Below are positions 7,815 through 16,473 of a stretch of DNA of 64,000 nucleotides, one piece after another (within the stretch, counting starts at the first letter, position 1; each line of letters starts with the position of its first letter). Made by a program: the position numbers and the translations under genes. Origin of the DNA: Arthrobacter frigidicola (GTDB taxonomy: Bacteria > Actinomycetota > Actinomycetes > Actinomycetales > Micrococcaceae). Location: positions 206,412 through 270,411 of the forward strand of contig QZVU01000005.1 in assembly GCA_003602285.1 (NCBI GenBank), given 5' to 3'. The notes below the pieces were generated by a model that made no database searches, was not told the DNA's origin, and worked only from the letters and a program-made list of their open reading frames with translations.

Positions 7815-8821
7815 AGTACTGCTCCTCCGACGGCTGTCCGATCTTCGGACAGCTTGACCGGCAGCCCGGTGCGGGCCGATTCGGCGATGGCGAAGCCGAG
7901 CCGGTGGCTGCGCAGGGCCTCGGCATAGGGTGTGCGCGTGGCTTCCCGCCGGCCCTGGACGGCTTCGATGAATTCCCGGTCCACCACCACGCGCGGGTCC
8001 TCCGCGCAGGCGAGATCCGTTCGGGACGTGCCGTCGAAGCTGCTGAGGCCTGCTTCGGACACCTCCAGGTACAGGCCGCGGCTCACGGTATGCAAAGCGG
8101 CCCGGTGTTTGGCGGGGAGCACGGAGGTCGCCGCCAGCGTCGCGACCGCCCCAGAGGCGAAGCGCATGGTGGCCGCCGTGGCGTCGTCGACGTCGTCCGG
8201 CTCCCCGCCCGCCGCCCGATTGCCGGCTTCCGGCGCATCCCGGACTCCGGCGGCGTAGACCTCGACGACTTCACCGAGGAGGAAGCGGGCAGTGTCCAGG
8301 ACGTGGGTCAGCTGCTCCACCACCTGGCCTCCGGATCGGTCCACCCGGCCCCACCACGCGACCGGCGGGCGCTTGTCCAGCCAGTATCCGCTGGCCAGCA
8401 GGGCCGGCGCCTCGGCCAGGAGGCCGCGCGCGTGCTCCATGACGTCCATGCACCGCCAGTGGTAACCGGTGCCCGTGACAACCCCTGCAGCCTCGACGAG
8501 CCGGCCGATTTCCTCAGCGCCTTCCACGCCCAGGCCGACCGGCTTCTCAACGAACAGCGGCAGGCCCCTGGCAAGCGCTGCGCGCTCCCCCGGACCGTGG
8601 GCGAAGGGAGGCACGCAGACATAGACCGCGTCGACGTCCACCCTGTCCAGCGCCAGATCGGGATCTGTGAACGCTGGTGCGTCCACGTCGCGGGCCAGCC
8701 TTTCGGCCGCAGCCGGCTGGGCGTCGGTGACACTGGCGACGCGGACGCCGAGTTCACGCAGGTTTGAGGCATGGCGCTGCCCCACTGATCCGGCACCGAT
8801 GAGGGCTACGTTCACGGTCAT
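7811..8821 (-). CDS. Gfo/Idh/MocA family oxidoreductase
   Basis: A 336-residue NAD(P)-dependent sugar or inositol dehydrogenase-like protein. The N-terminal Rossmann fold begins VNVALIGAGSVGQRHASNL; the signature EKP motif is present as LFVEKPVGLG, and the C-terminal domain has the GGQVVEQLTHVLDTARFLLG segment that holds the catalytic His region. The ATG at 8821 overlaps the stop of the glycosyltransferase gene (ATGA), and its own stop overlaps the MDR start, placing it inside a coupled operon. Substrate is probably a sugar, sugar acid or glycoside, by family and context. Confidence 0.87.
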   Translation of the reverse strand: MTVNVALIGAGSVGQRHASNLRELGVRVASVTDAQPAAAERLARDVDAPAFTDPDLALDRVDVDAVYVCVPPFAHGPGERAALARGLPLFVEKPVGLGVEGAEEIGRLVEAAGVVTGTGYHWRCMDVMEHARGLLAEAPALLASGYWLDKRPPVAWWGRVDRSGGQVVEQLTHVLDTARFLLGEVVEVYAAGVRDAPEAGNRAAGGEPDDVDDATAATMRFASGAVATLAATSVLPAKHRAALHTVSRGLYLEVSEAGLSSFDGTSRTDLACAEDPRVVVDREFIEAVQGRREATRTPYAEALRSHRLGFAIAESARTGLPVKLSEDRTAVGGAVL

Positions 8822-9945
8822 GGGGCCTCCGAAAGTAGTTGGTCGTACAGACGCAGGTAGCTGGCAGCCATCGCCTCCGGCGTCCAGACCGACGCCGCCT
8901 CGATGCAGTCCTCGGCAAGGATGGTGTCCAGTTTGGAAAGGAACCGGGCCAGCTCCTGTTCGTCGGCGGCAAGGAAGCCGGTGCGGCCGTGCTGCACCAG
9001 AGAGGGCAGCACTCCCAGCGGCGTGCCGACGACGGGAACGCCCCGTGACAGGGCTTCCACCACCCCGGTTGCTCCGGGCTCGGCCCACTGGTTGGGCGCC
9101 AGCAGCACCCGCGCGGAACGCAGTACGCGTTCCTTCACCTCGCCGCCGATGCCTCCAATCCACCGGTACCGGTCGCCGTCGAGCAGCGGACGGACCTCGT
9201 CCTGGAAGTAGGCAACATCCGGGTGGGACATCAACTGGGCGTCGCCGGCGGCCAGACGGCGATCAAGCTCCTCAGGATCGTTGATTCCGGCGACCGGCCC
9301 GGCGAGCACCAGCGGCAGGCCCGCCTGCCGACAGATCCGAACGGCTGCATCCTGTCCCTTGTCCCGGGTGATGCGGGCCAGCACCAAAGCGTGGTCTGCT
9401 TTGTCCGCGTGAATTTCGAGCCCCGGCGGAGCCGCCAACGGGACGACGCCGAGTGTCTGGCGCCGCAGTGCCTCCGGTGCCCTGTCCAGCTGGGACTGCG
9501 ATACTGCGGCGAACCGGACCCGGCCACGGCCGTCGAATGATTCGTAGAACGCCTTGTGCTTGGCCAGGTCCCAGTGCAGGGTCTGCAGCACCGGCGGGGC
9601 GGCGCGGCCCATGGCGGCAAAGACCGCCGGCCCCACGACTTCGAGGTGATCGTGAACGAGATCCCAGTTGCCGCCGTCGTAAATAGCCTTTACGATCCCC
9701 TGCATCTGGGCATGCGCGATACCCGACACCTGGTTGTAGGGCCGGGCGATGGAGGCGAACTGCGGCTCGGCCACCGGATGCAGGTAGCTGTCCGCTTCGA
9801 TTGTGCTGGTGCCGACGGTGGCCAGGGTGACATGTTGGCCGGCGCGGCGCAGTTCGGGGACCAGGGTGGCGATGACCGTTTCAATGCCGCCGTAGCCGGA
9901 GGGAGGGACGGGCAGCCATGGTCCGGCGTTGATGAGGATCCGCAT
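8818..9945 (-). CDS. Glycosyltransferase family 4 protein
   Basis: A 375-residue GT-B fold glycosyltransferase. It opens MRILINAGPWLPVPPSGYGG, the glycine-rich acceptor loop of GT4 enzymes; the donor domain has ALVLARITRDKGQDAAVRIC, WIGGIGGEVKERVL and WAEPGATGVVEALSRGVPVV, the usual E-x7-E region. The ATG at 9945 leaves a 2-base gap to the gpgS stop; a GTG at 9957 would overlap it. Its place directly downstream of gpgS suggests that it adds a sugar to glucosylglycerate or acts in the same solute or glycan pathway; that is inference. Confidence 0.85.
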   Translation of the reverse strand: MRILINAGPWLPVPPSGYGGIETVIATLVPELRRAGQHVTLATVGTSTIEADSYLHPVAEPQFASIARPYNQVSGIAHAQMQGIVKAIYDGGNWDLVHDHLEVVGPAVFAAMGRAAPPVLQTLHWDLAKHKAFYESFDGRGRVRFAAVSQSQLDRAPEALRRQTLGVVPLAAPPGLEIHADKADHALVLARITRDKGQDAAVRICRQAGLPLVLAGPVAGINDPEELDRRLAAGDAQLMSHPDVAYFQDEVRPLLDGDRYRWIGGIGGEVKERVLRSARVLLAPNQWAEPGATGVVEALSRGVPVVGTPLGVLPSLVQHGRTGFLAADEQELARFLSKLDTILAEDCIEAASVWTPEAMAASYLRLYDQLLSEAP

Positions 9946-9947
9946 GC

Positions 9948-10919
9948 TCAGGCCCACTTGCCGGTGGTGAAGGAGTGCTGTCCGATTTCAAGCATCGGGG
10001 GCCGTTCGGACACCCCGATGACGGTGCTGTCACCGATGTAGTGTTCGCCGTCACGCAGGAACTGGGTCAGCTCTACGGTGGACGGGGCAGCCGGGGCGAG
10101 CCCGCGCCGGTGCAGTCGCGACTGCACGGTGAGCTGGATCTGCATTGCCATCCTGGCCAGCTCTCCATCGGTGGAGTTGCGGTGACGGCGTTCGCCGAGA
10201 TCCACCTGGGCCATGCCGCCCAGGCCCACTGTTTCCAGCACGTCGATCAGCATGCCGATCTCTACGCCGTAGCCGGAGACAAACGGTATGCATTCGAGCA
10301 GGCTGCGGCGGGCGGCGTACTCTCCGGCCAACGGCTGGACAACGCCAGCGAGCTGGGGCCAGAACAGATTCAGCAGGGGGCGCGCCACGAGCTCCGTTAC
10401 CCGGCCGCCGCCTGCCGGCATAACCCGGAGCCCATCGTCGAGAGGGCGGTCGTAGTAGCTCTTGACGAAGTGGATCTGCGGGTCGGTCAGCAACGGGCCG
10501 AGCAGGCCGACGGCGAACTGCGCGTCGAACCCGTGCAGGTCCGCGTCGATGAACACGATGATGTCCCCCGAGGCGATGGCCAGGGACTTCCACAGCGCTT
10601 CGCCCTTGCCGGGAATGCATCCGGTGCCGGGCAGGATCTGGTCCTGGTGCGCGACCCGCGCCCCGGCGCTCGCCGCTACGGCGGACGTATCGTCGGTGGA
10701 GTTCGAATCAATCACGATGAGCTCATCCAGCAGCGGAACCGCCTCCATCAACTCGGCGCGCAGCGCTGTGACGATCGCCCCAATGGTTGCTGCCTCGTTC
10801 TTCGCAGGAAGCACCACACTGACGTGTTGGCCCTGCTTGCGCGCCACGAGGTCCCACCGGTCGAACACGCTGCCCTGAAAGCTCCGGGCCGAATACCAAT
10901 CCTGGACCTCTGCGCGCAT
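9948..10919 (-). CDS. gpgS: Glucosyl-3-phosphoglycerate synthase
   Basis: A 323-residue GT-A (GT81) enzyme that transfers glucose from a nucleotide sugar to 3-phosphoglycerate, the first step to glucosylglycerate, a compatible solute and, in mycobacteria, a primer of methylglucose lipopolysaccharide. Family landmarks are VSVVLPAKNEAATIG, LIVIDSNSTDDTS, GKGEALWKSL, IVFIDADLHGF (the DxD-type metal site), GGGRVTELVARPLLN, GVVQPLAGEYAARR, YGVEIGMLID and DLGERRHRN. All are close to mycobacterial GpgS. An AAGGA site precedes the ATG. It leads the minus-strand operon and is divergent from the GpgP-like phosphatase. Confidence 0.92.
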   Translation of the reverse strand: MRAEVQDWYSARSFQGSVFDRWDLVARKQGQHVSVVLPAKNEAATIGAIVTALRAELMEAVPLLDELIVIDSNSTDDTSAVAASAGARVAHQDQILPGTGCIPGKGEALWKSLAIASGDIIVFIDADLHGFDAQFAVGLLGPLLTDPQIHFVKSYYDRPLDDGLRVMPAGGGRVTELVARPLLNLFWPQLAGVVQPLAGEYAARRSLLECIPFVSGYGVEIGMLIDVLETVGLGGMAQVDLGERRHRNSTDGELARMAMQIQLTVQSRLHRRGLAPAAPSTVELTQFLRDGEHYIGDSTVIGVSERPPMLEIGQHSFTTGKWA

Positions 10920-11119
10920 GCCAGTTCCTTTTCGCCACGGTCGCCGGTGGTCCCCGTCCCGGCTATCGATAGGATCAGCTCGAAGCCTACGGTTCCGCGA
11001 GCCCTTTGGGAATAGCTCAGTACCCTTCCGATCCGGAACCGCAAAGCGCCCGGCCGGGACTGGTCCACTTTGGGATCAGGGTCGTGGCCATTGGAAACAA
11101 GCGGAAGTGAGGGTACCTG

Positions 11120-11803
11120 ATGCAGGAGCTACGGGCCGACGGCCAACGTCCCCGTCTGGTGTTGTGGCGGCATGGCCAGACCGAATGGAATGTGCTTGAG
11201 AAGGCGCAGGGCCACGCAGACATTCCGCTCGATGCGACCGGCCGGCGCCAGGCGAGGCGGGCGGCGAACCTGCTCGCGAAGCTCAAGCCACAATTCATCT
11301 GGTCGAGCGATCTGGAACGTGCCCGGCATACCGCCGACGAACTGGCTCGACTGACCGGTCTCGAAACTGTGCATGACAAACGGCTACGCGAATACGATGT
11401 GGGCATCCGGCAGGGAACCACCTTCGGGGAGTTCCGTCAGCAGCACCCGGATATCCATCGGAAGTTCTTCACCGAGGAGAATTACCGGGTCCCGGGTGCC
11501 GAGCTGCCCTCGGAAGTGAACGATCGGATGAAGACCGTGATGAGGGAGGCGGCCCTGGCCCTGCGGGACGGCGGAACCGGCGTGCTGGTCGGCCACGGCG
11601 CCGCCCTGCGCAGCGGGCTGATGGCTTTTTTCGACGCTCCTGTCCACCTGCGCGAGATGTTCGCCGGCATGGCCAACTGCGCCTGGACCGTTCTGGAAGA
11701 ACACGCCGACCGCGGCTGGCAGATCGTTGACTATAACGCCCGGACCCTGCCGGACTCTTCATCGATGCTGGCCGACGATCTGCCGGCGGAGCACGACAGC
11801 TAG
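11120..11803 (+). CDS. gpgP: Histidine phosphatase, probable glucosyl-3-phosphoglycerate phosphatase
   Basis: A 227-residue phosphoglycerate-mutase-like phosphatase. The catalytic signature is LWRHGQTEWN (RHG, phosphohistidine); WSSDLERARHTA supplies the second Arg and VLVGHGAALRSGL the second His. In mycobacteria the GpgP phosphatase belongs to this family and dephosphorylates glucosyl-3-phosphoglycerate. The gene starts 200 bases from gpgS on the opposite strand, which strongly supports that role here, although the sequence alone cannot exclude another phosphomonoester. The symbol is assigned on family plus context. The ATG is preceded by GAGGG. Confidence 0.8.
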   Translation: MQELRADGQRPRLVLWRHGQTEWNVLEKAQGHADIPLDATGRRQARRAANLLAKLKPQFIWSSDLERARHTADELARLTGLETVHDKRLREYDVGIRQGTTFGEFRQQHPDIHRKFFTEENYRVPGAELPSEVNDRMKTVMREAALALRDGGTGVLVGHGAALRSGLMAFFDAPVHLREMFAGMANCAWTVLEEHADRGWQIVDYNARTLPDSSSMLADDLPAEHDS

Positions 11804-11868
11804 GACCAGGCCGGGAAAGGGCCATGCAGTTAATTTGTGACCTTATGCGCCCCGTCCGCGCCGGCGGG

Positions 11869-12900
11869 TCAGGTCAGGATTGGGGCAAAGGACCCGAGGA
11901 ACCCGAAGAGGTCCTTGGGGTCGTCGGGATTGGCCACAAGGTCGATGTCCTCGACGAACCGAGTGCCCTCCACAGCGTCGCGGACGAAACGCATGGCCGA
12001 GAAATCTTCGATCGCGAACCCGACCGAATCGAAAACCGTGACCTCCTGCGGTGCGGTGCGTCCGGGGGCGGAGCCGGTGAGGACCTGCCAGAGTTCGGTG
12101 ACGGGGAAGTCGGCCGGCAGTTGCTGGATCTCGCCTTCGATGCGGGTCTGCGGGGTGAACTCGACGAAGACGGCGGATCGGCGCAGGATCGCCGGGTCCA
12201 GCTCCGTCTTGCCCGGGCAGTCCCCGCCGATGGCATTGAGGTGCATGCCGGGTTCCACCATGTCGCCGGTGATGATGGTGGCGCGGGCCTTGTCCGCCGT
12301 GCAGGTGGTGACAATGTCCGCACCAGCGACGGCATCGGCGGCGGAGGACGCCACGGTGATTTCGAAACCCAGCGGTGTCAGGTTGCGGACCACCTTCTCG
12401 ATGGCCGCCGGGTCGGTGTCCCATAGGCTGAGTTCGTCGATGCCGAGGGCGCCGCGGAAGGCGAGGGCCTGGAATTCCGCCTGGCTGCCGGCGCCGATCA
12501 GGGCCATGCGCCGTGCGCCGGGCCTCGCCAGCGCCTTCGCTGCCAGGGCCGAGGTGGCTGCGGTTCGCAACGCCGTCAGGACAGTCATCTCGGTCAGGAA
12601 CGTCGGATAGCCGTTGGAGACATCGGCCAGCACGCCGAAGGCGGTAACGGTCTGGAAGCCGCGCCCGGGGTTGGAGGGGTGCCCATTGACGTACTTGAAG
12701 CCGTAGGTCTCGTTGTCGCTGGTGGGCATCAGTTCAATCACCCCGAACGGGGTGTGGCTGGCCACGCGCGGCGACTTGTCGAAGCTCTCCCAGCGCAGGA
12801 AGTCTGCCTGAAGGTAGTCGACGAGGCCCCTGATCACGCTTTCGGGCCCCCGGCTGGCCACCCAGCGGGCCATATTGCGGACATCGACAAAACGCGTCAC
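11869..12900 (-). CDS. ocd: Ornithine cyclodeaminase family protein
   Basis: A 343-residue member of the ornithine cyclodeaminase/mu-crystallin family, which uses NAD to convert ornithine to proline and ammonia. The ALRTAATSALAAKALARP segment and the Rossmann loop MALIGAGSQAEFQALAF are typical, as are the IGGDCPGKTELD turn and DSVGFAIEDFSAMRF, which carries the catalytic Asp. The longer N-terminus matches the Pseudomonas-type enzyme. It is divergent from an Lrp/AsnC regulator at 13025, a usual arrangement for amino-acid-responsive control. Related family members act on other amino acids, so the substrate is likely but not proven. Confidence 0.87.
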   Translation of the reverse strand: MTRFVDVRNMARWVASRGPESVIRGLVDYLQADFLRWESFDKSPRVASHTPFGVIELMPTSDNETYGFKYVNGHPSNPGRGFQTVTAFGVLADVSNGYPTFLTEMTVLTALRTAATSALAAKALARPGARRMALIGAGSQAEFQALAFRGALGIDELSLWDTDPAAIEKVVRNLTPLGFEITVASSAADAVAGADIVTTCTADKARATIITGDMVEPGMHLNAIGGDCPGKTELDPAILRRSAVFVEFTPQTRIEGEIQQLPADFPVTELWQVLTGSAPGRTAPQEVTVFDSVGFAIEDFSAMRFVRDAVEGTRFVEDIDLVANPDDPKDLFGFLGSFAPILT

Positions 12901-13024
12901 GAGCGCCTCCTTAGTGGTCGTGGGAAAAGCTTAGGCTTGGTCCATTTGCACACTCAATGAGCGGGATGCCGCCTTTTTGCAGGGTGGCTGAGCATTTTGC
13001 GGCCCGCCGATGTAACTTCTGTAC

Positions 13025-13456
13025 ATGGCAACACTTGATGACCTCGACCGCCGGCTCCTCTCGGCCCTCCGTGAGGACGGCAGGGCCTCGGTGGCAAGCC
13101 TCGCACGGACCCTCGGCGTGGCCCGGGCGACGGTGAACAGCCGGCTCGACCGCCTCGTCGCGACAGGCACAGTGGTGGGATTCTCCGTCCGGGTCCGTGA
13201 TGAGATGGACCCACTGGCCATCCGGGCGGTGTCGATGATCGCGGTTGAGGGGCGGGCCACCGACCGGGTAATCCGCCAGCTCCGGGGCCTGCCGGAGATC
13301 ACCACCCTGCACACCACCAACGGCGGGTGGGACCTCGTTGCGGAACTGCGCACGGACAGCCTGGCCCGGTTCGACGCGGTGCTCGGGCAGATCCGTTCCA
13401 TCGAAGGAGTCGTGAACAGCGAGACGAGCCTGCTCCTCAGCTCGGTGATGCGCTAG
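13025..13456 (+). CDS. Lrp/AsnC family transcriptional regulator
   Basis: A 143-residue feast/famine regulator. The N-terminal helix-turn-helix reads LDDLDRRLLSALREDGRASV then ARTLGVARATVNSRLDRL (residues about 4-45), and the C-terminal RAM domain, which binds amino acids and forms octamers, spans about residues 65-140 with the TTNGGWDLVAEL strand. It is divergent from the ornithine cyclodeaminase gene with 124 bases between, so it likely controls that gene and itself in response to ornithine, arginine or proline. Confidence 0.9.
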   Translation: MATLDDLDRRLLSALREDGRASVASLARTLGVARATVNSRLDRLVATGTVVGFSVRVRDEMDPLAIRAVSMIAVEGRATDRVIRQLRGLPEITTLHTTNGGWDLVAELRTDSLARFDAVLGQIRSIEGVVNSETSLLLSSVMR

Positions 13457-13516
13457 CTGCACCCGCCCTGGCACTGGTGTCAACGGCGACGCCGGGGAGC
13501 GGTCCGCACCGGCCGG

Positions 13517-13927
13517 TCAGTCGAGGATCGCGGTGGCTTCGACCTCGACGAGAACACCGGGTTCGAAGAGGGATTCCACTCCTATCAGCGACGCGGGAGG
13601 CATCGGCAACGGCAGACCGAGTTCCGCAGCGACGGAGCCGACGCCTGCCATGAAGGCATCAATCTTTTCAGGGGCCCAGCCTGTCACGTAGAAGGTGAGG
13701 CGCACGACGTCATTGAAGGTGGCGCCGGTGCTGGTCAGGCCTTCGTGGACGTTGCGGAGGGCAGAGGCGACCTGTGCGGCGAGATCGCCTGGCTTCTGCG
13801 GTGCTCCGTCCTGGTTCGTAGCAACCTGGCCCGCAACGTACACGTGGCGGGTGCCGGTCGCAACGGCGACGTGGTGGTAGGGGGTTGAGGGCATCATGCC
13901 CTGGGGGGAGGACAAGCGAACGCTCAT
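13517..13927 (-). CDS. RidA family protein (Rid, enamine/imine deaminase-like)
   Basis: A 136-residue YjgF/RidA-fold protein; such trimeric proteins hydrolyse reactive enamine/imine intermediates. Visible features are HVYVAGQVATNQDG, the ALRNVHEGLTSTGATFNDVV helix and DVVRLTFYVTGW. The conserved Arg of canonical RidA (about position 105) is not obvious near PASLIGVESLFEPG, so it belongs to one of the Rid2-7 groups and may not be a deaminase. The ATG at 13927 has GAAGGAGA directly upstream. Divergent from an HxlR regulator. Confidence 0.85.
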   Translation of the reverse strand: MSVRLSSPQGMMPSTPYHHVAVATGTRHVYVAGQVATNQDGAPQKPGDLAAQVASALRNVHEGLTSTGATFNDVVRLTFYVTGWAPEKIDAFMAGVGSVAAELGLPLPMPPASLIGVESLFEPGVLVEVEATAILD

Positions 13928-13944
13928 GGAAATCTCCTTCAGCT

Positions 13945-13974
13945 GGTAGTTGGTATCGTTAAGGTACTTGGTAT
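13945..13974. promoter_or_regulatory. Direct repeats in the RidA/HxlR divergent promoter
   Basis: Two 12-bp direct repeats, GGTAGTTGGTAT at 13945-13956 and GGTACTTGGTAT at 13963-13974, differ at one base and start 18 bp apart. They lie between the RidA start and the HxlR start and are likely HxlR-binding sites. Confidence 0.55.
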
Positions 13975-14004
13975 GTTTTGGACACTTCAACGAGACTAGG
14001 TTTC

Positions 14005-14382
14005 ATGCCGGATACTGACGCCCATTCCACTGAGCGCTTTGAGCTGAGTGCACCGCACCGGGAGCTCCTCGATCAGGTGCTCGATAAGTGGTCGCTGCAG
14101 GTGCTGGGAGAGTTGTGTGAGCGGCCCTGCCGCTTCAATGAGTTGCGCCGGGCCATTCCGGCAGTTACGCAGAAATCGTTGACCGGCACCCTGCGCCGGC
14201 TTGAACGCAACGGCGTCGTCGAACGCGTCGTTCTCGACGCCCGGCCCGTAGCTGTGGAGTACCGCGTCACGGCATTGGGCAAGACCCTTCGAGCGCCGGT
14301 CGATACGATCCTTGAATGGGCGGCGGTTCATCTGCCCGGAATCGAGGCGGCGCGCGGACGCTACGACGCAAGCGTCTACTGA
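14005..14382 (+). CDS. HxlR family transcriptional regulator
   Basis: A 125-residue winged-helix protein of the HxlR/DUF24 family (MarR-like fold). The core is VLDKWSLQVLGELCERPCRF then NELRRAIPAVTQKSLTGTLR and a wing, with the VEYRVTALGKTL strand characteristic of the family. Many relatives (YodB, QsrR, HypR) sense quinones or aldehydes through a cysteine; here Cys residues sit in ELCERPC, about residues 38-42, so a thiol switch is possible. The ATG at 14005 is chosen; TTG at 13978 would lengthen it by 9 residues. Likely controls the divergent RidA gene. Confidence 0.85.
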   Translation: MPDTDAHSTERFELSAPHRELLDQVLDKWSLQVLGELCERPCRFNELRRAIPAVTQKSLTGTLRRLERNGVVERVVLDARPVAVEYRVTALGKTLRAPVDTILEWAAVHLPGIEAARGRYDASVY

Positions 14383-14434
14383 ACCGTCCGATTCCCGCCA
14401 GTCCGGTTGTAGAGCTTCCGGTAGGCTCCCCACC

Positions 14435-15355
14435 ATGACCCCGGTGAGTAACGCAGGCCTTGCGCTGCGGTTCGTGCTTTTGGCTTCGGTGTGGGGTTTA
14501 AGCTTCCTGTTCATCAAGGTCGCGCTGGAAGGTATGTCCCCTCAGCAGGTCGTACTCGGGCGGATGGTCCTGGGCGCCATAACGCTGGCGATCGTGGTCG
14601 GGGCCGGACGACACCGCCTTCCTCAAGGCCTTGCCGTCTGGGCGCACCTCTTCTTCATCTCACTGTTTCTCTGCGTCATCCCTTTCACGCTGTTCGCTGT
14701 GGCAGAGACCGAAATCGATTCCGGTCTCGCCAGCATCTACAACGCGACCACACCGCTCATCACCGGGCTGATCGCTTTCGCTGCCCTCCCGGGAGAACGG
14801 CTGACGCCCAGGGCCGCCGTCGGCATTCTGACCGGGTTCCTTGGAGTAGCCGTCGTCGTTGGAGTGTGGAGCCTTGGTGCTTCAGAATCGAGTCTCCGTG
14901 GTCAGATGCTCTGTCTCGGAGCGACCCTGTGCTACGGCATCGCCATGGTGTGGATCCGGAAGTTCATCAGCCCCCTCCGTCTCCCTGCCGCTTCGGTGGC
15001 GTTCGTCCAGGTGGGCCTCGGCGCCGTGACCACACTCGCCCTCGCGCCGGTCTTCTCGACCGGAGCCGTTCACCTCAACGTCCCCATTGCTGTGGCCATG
15101 CTCGGTCTTGGGTGCCTGAGCACCGGAATGGCCTACCTCTGGAACACCCAGATCATCGCGGGCTGGGGAGCGACCATCGGCTCCTCCGTCACCTACCTGA
15201 CCCCGGTAGTCGGCGTCGTCGCAGGTGCGATCGTTTTAGCCGAGTCGCTGACCTGGCATCAGCCGCTCGGTGCCCTGATCATTCTGGCCGGTGTCGTTCT
15301 CTCCCGATCAAAGCCCAGGGCCCGCTCAGCCGGACACCGGGTGAACGCGTATTAG
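14435..15355 (+). CDS. EamA/DMT family transporter
   Basis: A 306-residue drug/metabolite-transporter protein with two EamA repeats and ten predicted helices, starting FVLLASVWGLSFLFIKVAL and with the second repeat beginning near GQMLCLGATLCYGIAMVWIR. Members export amino acids, nucleosides or toxic metabolites. The start at 14435 has only a weak ribosome-binding site. It follows the HxlR gene by 52 bases on the same strand, so it may be part of that regulator's transcript. Substrate not predictable. Confidence 0.87.
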   Translation: MTPVSNAGLALRFVLLASVWGLSFLFIKVALEGMSPQQVVLGRMVLGAITLAIVVGAGRHRLPQGLAVWAHLFFISLFLCVIPFTLFAVAETEIDSGLASIYNATTPLITGLIAFAALPGERLTPRAAVGILTGFLGVAVVVGVWSLGASESSLRGQMLCLGATLCYGIAMVWIRKFISPLRLPAASVAFVQVGLGAVTTLALAPVFSTGAVHLNVPIAVAMLGLGCLSTGMAYLWNTQIIAGWGATIGSSVTYLTPVVGVVAGAIVLAESLTWHQPLGALIILAGVVLSRSKPRARSAGHRVNAY

Positions 15356-15412
15356 CGCCCAGCCCCATCCACTGGGAACAGTGGATCCACCCGTATATCG
15401 AGGAGACGAGCG

Positions 15413-16402
15413 ATGAGCGACGATCTAACCTGGCTGCTGGATGCCGATCCAGCGATCCGGTGGCAGGTGCTCCGTGATCTATCCGACGCACCTGCGGCCG
15501 ATGTCGCAGCAGAACGCGCACGGGTAGCCGAGACCGGCTGGGGGAAAGAGCTCCTCGACCTCCAGTCCAACGGGCAATGGGCCGGCGGAGCCTACTATCC
15601 AGACCGCGGCTGGCGTCCACCACAGCCGATAGTTGGTGACCCGGACGGTCAGCCCTGGACCGCAACGCAGCCGACCCTGAGGCTGCTCCGTGATTTCGGC
15701 ATCGACCCGACCCATCCCGCCGTCCGGGCAGCTCTGAGCGGGGTGCGACAGCACTCCACCTGGGAGTACGCCGGTGAACCGTTCTTCGACGGCGAGGTCG
15801 AGCCGTGCATCAATGGAGGAACCGTCGCGATCGGAGCGTACTTCGGCGAAAACGTCGACGGGATCGTCAACCGGCTGCTTACCGAGCAACTCGATGATGG
15901 CGGGTGGAACTGCGAGGCCGAAAGGGGGTCCACCAGATCTTCGTTCCACTCCACCATCTGCGTGCTGGAGGGCTTGTTGGAGTACGAACGTGCCGGTGGA
16001 ACGACGCCGGTCGCGAACGCCCGGCGGCGTGGCGAGGAGTACCTGCTGGCGCGTAGCCTCTACCGTCGTGCGAGCACCGGACAGGTCATCGACTCGAACT
16101 GGCTGCAGTTCTCGTTTCCGGTGCAGTGGCACTACGACGTTCTGCGCGGACTCGACTACTTCCGGTCCGTCGGCGGCCCCTGTGACCCGAGACTGTCCGA
16201 GGCCTTCGGGCTGCTCCGCGACAAACAGCAGCGCGATGGCAGCTGGCTGCTGGAAAACACCCACCCCGGGCTGGTCCACTTCGAGATGGAGGCGGGCGAT
16301 GACAGGCCGAGCCGCTGGAACACCCTACGCGCACTCCGCGTCCTGCGCTGGCACGACACCAATCAACCCGAATCCAGGGCCCCCGACAGAGACGAGTTTT
16401 AG
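15413..16402 (+). CDS. Alpha/alpha-toroid (terpene-cyclase/prenyltransferase-like) protein, function unknown
   Basis: A 329-residue soluble protein with repeated helical-barrel motifs such as LLTEQLDDGGWNCEAERG and LLRDKQQRDGSWLLEN, which match the QW-type repeats of the squalene-hopene-cyclase/prenyltransferase toroid fold. It lacks the DxDD cyclase acid motif and is half the length of a triterpene cyclase, so it is unlikely to be a true cyclase. GAGGAGA precedes the ATG. Neighbours (an EamA exporter and a two-component system) give no clear pathway. Such orphan toroid proteins are found in actinobacteria without an assigned role. Confidence 0.75.
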   Translation: MSDDLTWLLDADPAIRWQVLRDLSDAPAADVAAERARVAETGWGKELLDLQSNGQWAGGAYYPDRGWRPPQPIVGDPDGQPWTATQPTLRLLRDFGIDPTHPAVRAALSGVRQHSTWEYAGEPFFDGEVEPCINGGTVAIGAYFGENVDGIVNRLLTEQLDDGGWNCEAERGSTRSSFHSTICVLEGLLEYERAGGTTPVANARRRGEEYLLARSLYRRASTGQVIDSNWLQFSFPVQWHYDVLRGLDYFRSVGGPCDPRLSEAFGLLRDKQQRDGSWLLENTHPGLVHFEMEAGDDRPSRWNTLRALRVLRWHDTNQPESRAPDRDEF

Positions 16403-16473
16403 AAGGAGTGCGGCAACTGCTCCTCGGGCGTTCGGACAGGTCCCAAGTGCAGATGACCTGCGAGGATTACGGG

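Noticed and set aside
9946-9957. GTG start at 9957 for the GT4 gene
   Set aside because: It would overlap gpgS by 10 bases and has no ribosome-binding site; the ATG at 9945 begins exactly at the conserved MRILINAG start.
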